A stretch of 64,000 bases of DNA from Bartonella sp. WD12.1 (GTDB lineage: Bacteria > Pseudomonadota > Alphaproteobacteria > Rhizobiales > Rhizobiaceae), in contig NZ_MUBG01000001.1 of NCBI RefSeq assembly GCF_002022415.1, forward strand, positions 930,001 to 994,000, in the 5' to 3' direction. A model generated the notes under the pieces. That model did no database searches and had not been told where the DNA came from. It saw only the letters and a program-made list of their open reading frames with translations. The position numbers were made by a program, and so were the translations under genes. How positions within the stretch are numbered: position 1 is the stretch's first letter; every line of letters starts with the position of its first letter. Of the stretch, positions 25,370-32,782 are shown one piece after another.

Positions 25370-26716
25370 ATGGCGAAAACAAATAAGTTGGCAATGGAAT
25401 TACCCTTAGAAGGTCGTTTTATTAGTGTTGAATTTCCTATTACACGTGAAGATTTGATAATAATTGATCAGGCGGTTTCTGATCTTGACGAAAAAACAGA
25501 TGGTAAGGTGCCTTTACAGCACACTCATGAGATGAGTGAAGTCAGTGAGCTTGAAGAAGCATTAAGTGGCAAGATGGCAACAGATAAAACATTTGCTTTG
25601 GTTGATTTGACTGATGTCGAAGGTGCCAACGATGCACCTGAAAATCATGTTTTATATAAATCAAGTGAGGATTGCTTTGTCTTTGGTGATCCGACATCAC
25701 TCTTCCACCCGCACCAACATGAAGCTGAAGATATTACAGATCTTGAGAAATATATAGCAACTGTCAATGTAGATCTGAAAGATTATGGATGTTTATCGGG
25801 TAAAAACGAATGGGAAAATACCAATGTTTTTAAAGGTAAGATCAACATTGAAGAAGGTGTTGAATTAGCTGAAACCTCTTTTTTAACTGTAAAGCAGAAA
25901 GATAAAGTGGTGACAAATTTAAGCACAACTGGAAGCTTGCTTAAAGGACCTCTCAAGATTGATGATGAACCCATTTATACTAAATCGCAATTGGATGAAG
26001 CTATGTCAAAAGAAATCGAAAAACTGAAACAATCTTTGACTGATGAAAATACAAGTTGCTCTAAGCTTGCTGATGCGGAATTACTTATTACACAAAGTGA
26101 GAAAATTAAATGGCCAGATTGGGCAACTGATGAAACCAAAGTTGAGATCCAAGCATGGGGCGGCGGCGGCGGTAGTGCAAAGAACAATGATTATCCGGGT
26201 GGCGGTGGCGGTGGTAGTGGCTGCGTAGTGTGGTATGGCTATAAGTCAAGTTTAAATGGACATCACGATATCATCATTGGTAGTGGGGGACATGATGGTG
26301 GTGGATCAGGCTATGGTGGTAATTCTGGAGGACACACAATTATAGGCAATAATTTTATTGCCGTCGCAGGTGGTGGCGGTGGTGGGCCCGGTGTTGAACA
26401 GAAGGTAGGAAACAGTGGCTACGGGAGTAGAGGAGATAACTTTGGTTTGGTAACTGATGAACATCCCGGTCTTGTCAGAGCTTGTAATGGTTATGCCGGA
26501 GGGCATGGAGAATATAAACAAAGAAGTGGCTTTGGTGGCAATGCAGGCAATGCGATAAAAGGGGTTACTGGAGCACAGGGAGGTGGTTTAGGTAACCTTA
26601 TCTCAGGAGTTGGAGGTGCAGGTTATGGTGGTGGTGGTAGTGGTGCTCGTGGAGCTCAAGATGCTGGCGGTAAGGGAGCTAATGGTGCTGTCCTTATAAG
26701 ACTATGGAAGAATTAA
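25370..26716 (+). CDS. Tail fibre with glycine-rich tip (paralogue 2)
   Basis: A 448-residue paralogue of the fibre before it. The N-terminal halves are closely alike (MELP.EGRFIS.EFP; QHTHEMSEVS.LE.ALSGKM; LKDYGCLSG.N.WE.TNVFKGK), while the glycine-rich tips differ in loops between GGGG runs. ATG at 25370 is chosen by alignment with paralogue 1, where the ribosome site has the same spacing; an ATG at 25367 directly before it is also possible. Two fibres with unlike tips would broaden host range or serve as a reserve for recombination. Confidence 0.82.
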   Translation: MAKTNKLAMELPLEGRFISVEFPITREDLIIIDQAVSDLDEKTDGKVPLQHTHEMSEVSELEEALSGKMATDKTFALVDLTDVEGANDAPENHVLYKSSEDCFVFGDPTSLFHPHQHEAEDITDLEKYIATVNVDLKDYGCLSGKNEWENTNVFKGKINIEEGVELAETSFLTVKQKDKVVTNLSTTGSLLKGPLKIDDEPIYTKSQLDEAMSKEIEKLKQSLTDENTSCSKLADAELLITQSEKIKWPDWATDETKVEIQAWGGGGGSAKNNDYPGGGGGGSGCVVWYGYKSSLNGHHDIIIGSGGHDGGGSGYGGNSGGHTIIGNNFIAVAGGGGGGPGVEQKVGNSGYGSRGDNFGLVTDEHPGLVRACNGYAGGHGEYKQRSGFGGNAGNAIKGVTGAQGGGLGNLISGVGGAGYGGGGSGARGAQDAGGKGANGAVLIRLWKN

Positions 26717-26746
26717 CGTCCTAAAGATTTTTACAAAGGAGTTTTT

Positions 26747-26944
26747 ATGCAATATGCAGTTGTTGAAAATGGTATGGTAACTAATATTATTGTTGCACCA
26801 GAGGATTATGTTTATCCGTTTGAAGGGGAAGCTATTGCTTCAAATGAAGCACAAATCGGTTGGATTTATAAAGATGGACAGTTCTCTCCTCCCCTTGATG
26901 AGGAAGGAAGCGTTTTAGAGACATCTGTAGAGTCTGTGAAGTAA
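26747..26944 (+). CDS. Small fibre-associated protein (tail fibre chaperone-like)
   Basis: A 65-residue protein behind AAAGGAG. MQYAVVENGMVTNIIVAPEDY, GWIYKDGQFSPP are the pattern of short proteins that follow phage fibre genes and resemble the N-terminus of tail fibre assembly proteins. Probable role in fibre folding or assembly; family level only. It is the last gene before HigBA module 3, which is on the opposite strand. Confidence 0.6.
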   Translation: MQYAVVENGMVTNIIVAPEDYVYPFEGEAIASNEAQIGWIYKDGQFSPPLDEEGSVLETSVESVK

Positions 26945-26967
26945 ATCGTATGAAAGAATAATTTCAC

Positions 26968-27324
26968 CTAGGCTATAAGACTTTCAAGAGGAATATTAAA
27001 TTGTTGGTGCAAATTTTTAATCATACGCAGTGTTAATTTCCTTTTGCCATTTAATATTTCATAAACACGATTTAAACGGCCAATTGCAGGAACTAAATCT
27101 TTAGCACTTAAACCCATCTGCTCCATTCTAAATTTAATGGCTTCAATTGGATGAGGAGGAGAAACAGGAAAATGTTCCGCTTCATAAGCCTCAATTAACA
27201 AAACAAGGATCTCCATTTTATCAAATTCTGGAGTATTCATTTCAGGTTGATTGTCAAACATTGCAGATACAATTTCTAATGTTTTTTGATAATCTTCTTC
27301 AGTGCGAATGGGTTTAATATTCAT
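26968..27324 (-). CDS. higA: HigA-type antitoxin (module 3)
   Basis: A 118-residue antitoxin of the longer HigA type: N-terminal PIRTEEDYQKTLEIVSAMFD, then ILVLLIEAYEAEHFP and the C-terminal helix-turn-helix IEAIKFRMEQMGLSAKDLVPAIG.LNRVYEILNGKRKLTLRMI. This is the type paired with the HigB_toxin family, different from modules 1 and 2. The gene starts two bases before the end of higB, so the pair is translationally coupled. Confidence 0.9.
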   Translation of the reverse strand: MNIKPIRTEEDYQKTLEIVSAMFDNQPEMNTPEFDKMEILVLLIEAYEAEHFPVSPPHPIEAIKFRMEQMGLSAKDLVPAIGRLNRVYEILNGKRKLTLRMIKNLHQQFNIPLESLIA

Positions 27325-27326
27325 TG

Positions 27327-27635
27327 CTAAAACTCCTTTAATTCTACAGTATTGGCATCAATAGTATCGTATTGTTTATGTGTTCCTATGAACTTTATAT
27401 AAAGCCAACCTGCTGGATAAAAGATTGATACAATTAAGCGATAGTCATTGCCTTTAATATTAAAAACAACACGATTATTTTTTAGTATGCTCGCGCTTTT
27501 ATATTTCTCTTTAATATCATGAGGAAAACGCCACTGCGCATTTTTTGCTTCATCTACCCACGCTTTTAAAGGTTGCTCAGCATCAGGATGTTGCACCCAA
27601 AAAGTTTGAAGTGTGGAAACTTTAATAATCTTCAT
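27327..27635 (-). CDS. higB: HigB mRNA interferase toxin (module 3)
   Basis: A 102-residue toxin of the HigB_toxin family: LQTFWVQHPDAEQPLKAWVDEAKNAQWRFPHDIKEKYKSAS (in parts, residues 9-49), then RVVFNIKGNDYRLIVSIFYPAGWLYIKFIGTHKQYD, which is nearly full-length consensus. Ribosome-dependent mRNA cleavage is expected. It has its own promoter on the minus strand (TTGATT, 17 bases, TATTCT). It lies between the fibre genes and the sheath gene, reading against the phage operon. Confidence 0.92.
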   Translation of the reverse strand: MKIIKVSTLQTFWVQHPDAEQPLKAWVDEAKNAQWRFPHDIKEKYKSASILKNNRVVFNIKGNDYRLIVSIFYPAGWLYIKFIGTHKQYDTIDANTVELKEF

Positions 27636-27658
27636 AAGGATATCCTGACTTTTTATTT

Positions 27659-27687
27659 AGAATAGTACCGTTTTGGGACTAAATCAA
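27659..27687 (-). promoter_or_regulatory. Promoter of higBA module 3
   Basis: Minus strand TTGATT (27682-27687), spacer of exactly 17, TATTCT (27659-27664), 24 bases before the higB start. Confidence 0.55.
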
Positions 27688-27707
27688 GATCTTTTAGTAA
27701 TTTCCCT

Positions 27708-27743
27708 AAGGCCAAATAGATTTATTTGGCCTTTATTTTTTAT
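27708..27743 (+). terminator. Intrinsic terminator directly before the tail sheath gene
   Basis: Perfect ten-base stem AAGGCCAAAT/ATTTGGCCTT with a six-base loop, then a T-rich run. It reads on the plus strand and ends 28 bases before the sheath start codon, so it would stop transcripts coming from the upstream tail genes. Confidence 0.75.
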
Positions 27744-27771
27744 CAGCCAATCATTTAAAGGAGCACCAAGA

Positions 27772-29163
27772 ATGGCATCAGGATTTTTACATGGGGTTGA
27801 AGTCATCGAGAACGACGATGGCACACGCCCTATTGCGCCAATTCAGTCGGCAATTATAGGCATTGTAGGTACAGCACCCAATGCAGATGAAGAGGTCTTT
27901 CCTCTTAATACACCGGTTTTAATATCAGGATCTCTTTCTAAGGCAGCTAAACTCGATAAATACAACAGAAGTGAAGGGACACTGCCCAATGCTGTTGATC
28001 TGATTTTCAAACAAGCAGGTGCCATTGTTGTTGTGGTGCGCGTAGAAGAAAGCAAAGATGAAAACGGAACATTGATGAATGTTTTAGGTGGTGTCAATGC
28101 CAATGGCGCTTACGAAGGTGTCCATGCTTTAATAGGAGCACAATCCATCGTTGGGCAAACGCCACGTATTCTAATTGCTCCTGGTTTTACTCATAAACGC
28201 CCTACTGGCGTAGATCGGATAAAAGTCACAAACCAAGGCAGTGGTTACACTGAAGCTACTGTTACAATAGAAGGCAATGCCAAAGCAACAGCCAGTACTA
28301 ATGAAGGAAGAGTATACGGCGCTTGGGTTAAAGAGAGTGGCAGTGGTTATGAAAAAGCACCTCGTGTAACCATTGAAGGTGATGGAAAAGGCGCCACAGC
28401 CGAAGCCTTCATCAAAAAAATGTCTAATCCTGTAGCAGCAGAACTGATTGGTATTGCTGAGCGTTTACGTGCTATTGTGGTGATTGATGGACCAAACACA
28501 ACGGATGAAAAAGCAATTGAAGCCAGCAGAGATTTCGGTTCCAAGCGTGCTATCATAGCTGATCCATTTGTAAGCATTTTGCATAATGGAAAGATTTCAC
28601 AAGAACCAGCAAGTTCAGTAGTTGCTGGTATTATTGCTAAAACAGATTTCACTCACGGTTTTTGGCACTCCCCTTCAAACAAAGTAATCAATGGCATTAG
28701 TGGCACAGCGCGACCCATTGATTTTGCTATTGGTGACAGTTCTAGTCGTGCTAATCTGCTTAATGAAAAGAATATAACAACAATCATTCGCGAAAACGGT
28801 TATCGCTTATGGGGTAATCGTACGCTTTCATCAGATCCAAAGTTCGCTTTTATATCCGTAGTGAGAACTGCAGATATGATCAATGATGCCATTTTACGTG
28901 GGCATATGTGGGCAGTCGATCGAAACATCACAAAAACTTATCTGAGCGATGTGAGTGAAAGCGTCAATGCTTATTTACGTGACTTGAAAGCACAAGGCGC
29001 CATCATTGGAGGGCGTTGTTATCCCGATCTAGAGCTTAATACACCAAGCGCCATTGAAAGCGGAAAAGTCTATTTCAATGTCGAATTCCAACCAACCACG
29101 CCAGCAGAACGTATTACGTTCCGTTCGCGTATTGTCAATGACTATATAGAGGAGATCCTTTAA
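27772..29163 (+). CDS. Contractile tail sheath protein (P2 gpFI-like)
   Basis: A 463-residue sheath subunit. N-terminus FLHGVEVIENDDGTRPIAPIQSAIIGIVGTAP in parts is the usual P2-like start; the C-terminus has MWAVDRNITKTYLSDVSESVNAYLRDL and FNVEFQPTTPAERITFRSRI, the conserved interlocking arm region. An extra beta part at about residues 140-210 with two 'SGY.(K/E)A...(V)TIEG' repeats is inserted near the surface. Start after AAAGGAG. Last bases overlap the tube gene (TAATG). Confidence 0.95.
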   Translation: MASGFLHGVEVIENDDGTRPIAPIQSAIIGIVGTAPNADEEVFPLNTPVLISGSLSKAAKLDKYNRSEGTLPNAVDLIFKQAGAIVVVVRVEESKDENGTLMNVLGGVNANGAYEGVHALIGAQSIVGQTPRILIAPGFTHKRPTGVDRIKVTNQGSGYTEATVTIEGNAKATASTNEGRVYGAWVKESGSGYEKAPRVTIEGDGKGATAEAFIKKMSNPVAAELIGIAERLRAIVVIDGPNTTDEKAIEASRDFGSKRAIIADPFVSILHNGKISQEPASSVVAGIIAKTDFTHGFWHSPSNKVINGISGTARPIDFAIGDSSSRANLLNEKNITTIIRENGYRLWGNRTLSSDPKFAFISVVRTADMINDAILRGHMWAVDRNITKTYLSDVSESVNAYLRDLKAQGAIIGGRCYPDLELNTPSAIESGKVYFNVEFQPTTPAERITFRSRIVNDYIEEIL

Positions 29164-29669
29164 TGATTGCACCTAAATTACCAAGAACTTTGAAGCATTT
29201 TAACATTTATATTGATGGGATTCCCTATAGAGAAAAATGTGACAGTATTACTTTACCAAGTTTAAATCTCGTTGTTGAAAGTTTTCGTGCAGGTGGCATG
29301 GATGTTCCTGTTGGAATCGAAATGGGAATGGAAGAGCTCACGCTTTCTATGACTATTGCAGATTGTTCTGACCAACTTCTAGGTCTTTTGGGCAAAGAAA
29401 ATATTGATATTTCTCTGCGTGGTGCAATTAAAGCACAGGGTTCAGGAGCAGAAGGAATTGTAATCTCCATGCGTGGATTTTGCAAAGGCTATGAATATGG
29501 CCAATGGCAGCCTGGCGCTAAGGTTGCCACAACGATCAATTATACACTGAATTATTTCAAATATGTCCAAAATGACAAGGAAATCGTTGAGATTGATGCT
29601 TACAACATGGTGAGAAAATTCAATGGCGTTGATCAATTAAAAGAATATAGAGAAATTTTAGGAATGTAA
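29163..29669 (+). CDS. Tail tube protein (P2 gpFII-like)
   Basis: A 168-residue inner tube subunit with LPRTLKHFNIYIDGIPY, GGMDVPVGIEMGMEELTLSMTIA and the C-terminal TTINYTLNYFKYVQNDKEIVEIDAYNMVR..NGVDQL in family blocks. Hexamer rings of it form the channel inside the sheath. Directly behind the sheath gene as in P2. Confidence 0.93.
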   Translation: MIAPKLPRTLKHFNIYIDGIPYREKCDSITLPSLNLVVESFRAGGMDVPVGIEMGMEELTLSMTIADCSDQLLGLLGKENIDISLRGAIKAQGSGAEGIVISMRGFCKGYEYGQWQPGAKVATTINYTLNYFKYVQNDKEIVEIDAYNMVRKFNGVDQLKEYREILGM

Positions 29670-29670
29670 A

Positions 29671-29934
29671 ATGACTACAAAACAAAACTCTACTTATAAA
29701 TTGATTGCTCCTTTTACACTTGAAGACAAAGATTATACCGAAATCACCTTACGTCACATCAGAACAAAAGACATAAAAGCCACTATGCAAGAGAAAGAAG
29801 GCATAGATCAGGTAGCTGCTATGATCGCGCGTCTTTCTGGGTGGTCTTATGATGCTGTTGATGAACTTGACGCTCGTGACCTAAAAGCTATTGGAAAAAT
29901 TTTGGAGGATTTTACAGAGCGGCGGGGTACCTAA
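29671..29934 (+). CDS. Tail assembly chaperone (P2 gpE/Mu gp41-like)
   Basis: An 87-residue protein with LIAPFTLEDKDYTEITLRHIRTKDIKA then MIARLSGWSYDAVDELDARDLKAIG, typical of the chaperones that coat the tape measure before tube growth. In P2 the E gene is extended by a -1 frameshift into E'. Here the -1 frame (positions divisible by three) is open from 29880 across this gene's stop at 29932-29934 into the next small frame, so the same device is possible. Confidence 0.82.
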   Translation: MTTKQNSTYKLIAPFTLEDKDYTEITLRHIRTKDIKATMQEKEGIDQVAAMIARLSGWSYDAVDELDARDLKAIGKILEDFTERRGT

Positions 29935-29957
29935 CCTGGGAAACCGCCGTTAAACTC

Positions 29958-30074
29958 ATGGCAGATCTTGCTATCGTTTTTCATTGGTCTCTTCCAGATA
30001 TGATGGAAATGGAAGCTCAAGAGCTCTGGATTTGGCGCAATGAAGCTGCAGAAAGGTATAAGAAAAATGAGTAA
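29958..30074 (+). CDS. GpE-like small tail protein (E' part), 38 codons
   Basis: Reading ATG at 29958 to TAA at 30072-30074 gives MADLAIVFHW, then SLPDMMEMEAQELWIWRNEA, the pattern of the P2 GpE family (helix, W, 'L..EL..W...A'). Upstream in the same frame the sequence continues open (WETAVKL before the ATG) back to 29880. It overlaps the tape measure start by eight bases. It may be made as a separate peptide or, as in P2, as the C-terminal part of a frameshift fusion with the chaperone. No canonical slippery heptamer is seen; a GGAGGA sits at 29904-29909. Confidence 0.7.
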   Translation: MADLAIVFHWSLPDMMEMEAQELWIWRNEAAERYKKNE

Positions 30075-32166
30075 AACAGTTGCAGATGCTAAGGTGCGAT
30101 TGACCCTTGAAGACAAGATAACCGCACCCATTAAACGTATTCAAAAGCGTTTGACGCACTTATCAAATAAATTAAGAGTCCCTCGCCTTATGGCTGCAAC
30201 ACGCAAAATGACAGCAAGCTTAAAAGGGGTCGGCAATGCTCTTGGTACAGTAACCAACCGTGTTTCTATGTTATCAGGAGCATTGGGCCTTGCTGGTGGT
30301 GGTCTTGTTGCAAGCTTGACTGCAGTGACTATGAAAACCATGCATATGGGGGATAGTCTTCACCACGCATCGCGCCATTTAGGTATGAGCGTTAAGGATC
30401 TTCAGTTATGGGGTGATGCAGCAGATAATTCAGGTTATTCTGCTGAAAAATTCCAACAATCCCTGGCTGTTTTAAACAGGCGTTCAGCACAAGCTTTAGC
30501 AGGACAAAAAAGAGGGATTATGGGGTTTCAGGCGCTTGGCATGTCTGTAAAAGATGCGTCTGGAAAGCTTAAATCAAACTCAGACTTGTTGGAAGAAATA
30601 ACCGACAAAATGAGTAAGATAGACAATCAAGCGCAAAGGCAACATATTGCTGCCTTGCTTTTTGGTGGTGACGGTAAAGAAATGGCTGCCATGCTCTCAC
30701 AAGGTATGGAACCTATCAAGGAGTTGTTTGAAAAGGCAAAAAAGAGCGGATGGCTTATGGGGGCTGATGTTGCTCACTATGCTGCAGATTTAAGTGATAA
30801 GCTCGGGGCTTTTAAGAAAAAACTGGGTGGTGTTGCCACTTTTATTGGGGCACGGTTCATGCCGGTAATCAATGATATGATTGATGCCTTTTCAAAGCTG
30901 ATTGATGAAAACCGTGATCTCATTCAAACAACTGTCGCAAATTGGGCGAGGGTTTTAAGAAAAGCTATACAGGATTTATGTGATCCTACTTCTGAATTAA
31001 GGCAAAATATCACAAATGTTACAGAAAGTATTAAAGGCTGGTTTAAATGGTTAGAACCACTCACTGGCGAAATAAGCCTCTTTAAAATAGGTCTTGCAGC
31101 CCTTGTTTCTTTCATTGTAGGGCCACTTATAGCGGCAATTGCTGCACTTAGTGTGGCCTTTTTTACATTTGGTACAGCCATTATGACCACACCTATTGGA
31201 TGGATCATTGGTGGTATTGCGGGGCTTATTGCAGCAGGAGTCGCGCTTTATGTTTATTGGGATAAAATCAAGAAATGGTTTAGTGCGCTATTAGATGGAA
31301 TTGCAGATGCTTTTTATAAATTTGGGGCTATTATCATGCTTCTGCCCGGTGGTTGGATTGTAGGGCTCATTGTGGGAATATATAAGCTTTATAAGCATTG
31401 GGAAACGGTCAAAGCCTGGTTTATTTCAGCACTCAATAAGATTTGCGATGCCTTTGTTAAGCTGGGTGACTTCATCATGAAGTATACGCTTATCGGTTAT
31501 GTAATTAATGGTATTAAGAAGCTTGTTGCAACAGCTGTTTGGCTTTACGAAAATTGGGATGAAGTCATGGCCTCTTGTGGGCGGTTATGGGACTCTCTTG
31601 GGGAGACAATTAATCAATTTTTTGATTGGTTTTCTAATCTCAATTTATTTGAAGTCGGTTCCAATCTAATTACGGGACTGTGGGATGGCATTAAAAGTAA
31701 ATGGAATGCTATGACACAATGGCTTTCTAGTGCGGTGCAAAAATTAATGAGTTGGATGCCTGATTTTGTCAAAGACAAGTTAGGCTTCAACGTTACAGTA
31801 AGCAAAAGCACGACCGAGAGTTTAAAGAATCTCACACAAGAGACAACAACATACGCACAAAAGATTATTCATTCAACTGTTGTTCCAAACATCCCTCCTG
31901 AGCAACGTGATTACAGAAATGGAGAATATGTTAACGATGGAAGCAAACAACCTTCCGTAGTGGTATTTCAAGCGCCTGAACCGATTATGCCATATAAGGA
32001 ACATAATAATAAGCCCACTAATTTTGATGCATCTATTAAAACTGGCGATTTAATCATCAATGGGGGCAACGGCTCTCCACAAGAGATCAGTGCTGCTATC
32101 AAAAAAGCTCTTGCAGATCAGGCTAGACAGCAACGTTTAGCGATTAACTCAAGTTTTTCGGATTAA
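30067..32166 (+). CDS. Tail tape measure protein
   Basis: A 699-residue tape measure. The N-terminus is helical (DKITAPIKRIQKRL), followed by a hydrophobic stretch at about 75-95 (GALGLAGGGLVASLTAVTM), the conserved GMSVKDLQLWGDAADNSGYS (about residues 110-130), several membrane-like segments (about 345-400 and 420-445) and repeated 'W..(I/V)K.WF..L' units. The C-terminus is flexible. At roughly 1.5 Angstrom per residue the tail would be about 100 nm long. Start at 30067 behind AGAAAGG. Confidence 0.92.
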   Translation: MSKTVADAKVRLTLEDKITAPIKRIQKRLTHLSNKLRVPRLMAATRKMTASLKGVGNALGTVTNRVSMLSGALGLAGGGLVASLTAVTMKTMHMGDSLHHASRHLGMSVKDLQLWGDAADNSGYSAEKFQQSLAVLNRRSAQALAGQKRGIMGFQALGMSVKDASGKLKSNSDLLEEITDKMSKIDNQAQRQHIAALLFGGDGKEMAAMLSQGMEPIKELFEKAKKSGWLMGADVAHYAADLSDKLGAFKKKLGGVATFIGARFMPVINDMIDAFSKLIDENRDLIQTTVANWARVLRKAIQDLCDPTSELRQNITNVTESIKGWFKWLEPLTGEISLFKIGLAALVSFIVGPLIAAIAALSVAFFTFGTAIMTTPIGWIIGGIAGLIAAGVALYVYWDKIKKWFSALLDGIADAFYKFGAIIMLLPGGWIVGLIVGIYKLYKHWETVKAWFISALNKICDAFVKLGDFIMKYTLIGYVINGIKKLVATAVWLYENWDEVMASCGRLWDSLGETINQFFDWFSNLNLFEVGSNLITGLWDGIKSKWNAMTQWLSSAVQKLMSWMPDFVKDKLGFNVTVSKSTTESLKNLTQETTTYAQKIIHSTVVPNIPPEQRDYRNGEYVNDGSKQPSVVVFQAPEPIMPYKEHNNKPTNFDASIKTGDLIINGGNGSPQEISAAIKKALADQARQQRLAINSSFSD

Positions 32167-32171
32167 GCGTC

Positions 32172-32561
32172 ATGATATTAGCATTGGGGGATTTTATTTT
32201 TTCTGTTCAAACAGCTGCCTATCAAGAACTTGAGATGACTTATGATGTTCCATGGGTAGAACAAGGACGTCTAGGCAGTAAAGCAGCGTTTCAGTTGCCG
32301 GCCATTGCCAATGCAGAATATTCTCTATCAGGCGTGATTTATCCGGGTTTTAAGAGAAGTTATGGTCAGTTAAACAGACTACGGAGTATGGCTCATATGG
32401 GGCCACATTTGCTGGTCAGTGGAAAAGGCAAAATTTTCGGCAAATTTGTTATTCTTTCCGTAGATGAAAAACAGAGCTTTTTTCGTCTAAACGGTGATCC
32501 ACGCAAGCAAGAATTCACATTGCAACTGAGAGAATATGGTGGAGATGGAGGCATTTGGTGA
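32172..32561 (+). CDS. Tail protein U (P2 GpU)
   Basis: A 129-residue protein of the GpU family: ALGDFIFSVQTAAYQEL, W.EQGRLGSKAAFQ, ILSVDEKQSFF..NGDPRKQEFTLQLREYG. GpU-like proteins cap the baseplate-proximal or tip end of the tube in assembly. It lies between tape measure and gpX as in P2. Confidence 0.92.
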   Translation: MILALGDFIFSVQTAAYQELEMTYDVPWVEQGRLGSKAAFQLPAIANAEYSLSGVIYPGFKRSYGQLNRLRSMAHMGPHLLVSGKGKIFGKFVILSVDEKQSFFRLNGDPRKQEFTLQLREYGGDGGIW

Positions 32562-32782
32562 GTGATATTTACGTTACCAAAGATGGCGATATGGTTGATG
32601 CCATTTGCTGGAGACACTATCCAAAGGGTCAGCAAGCATTGGCTGTTGAGCGTGTTTACACAGCTAATGATGGACTTGCAAATCTCGGACCCATTTTAAA
32701 AGCAGGGGTTAAAATTATTTTGCCTTCCCTTCCCTACCCTCAAGCAACACCCGTCATTAAGCTCTGGGGCAGCAAACAATGA
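32558..32782 (+). CDS. Tail protein X (LysM-like)
   Basis: A 74-residue protein beginning SDIYVTKDGDMVDAICWRHY and continuing VERVYTANDGLANLGPILKAGVKIILP, the LysM-like P2 GpX family, thought to touch peptidoglycan in tail assembly or entry. GTG at 32558 (or TTG at 32555) serves as start, with GGAGG upstream and a four-base overlap with gpU. Confidence 0.9.
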   Translation: MSDIYVTKDGDMVDAICWRHYPKGQQALAVERVYTANDGLANLGPILKAGVKIILPSLPYPQATPVIKLWGSKQ

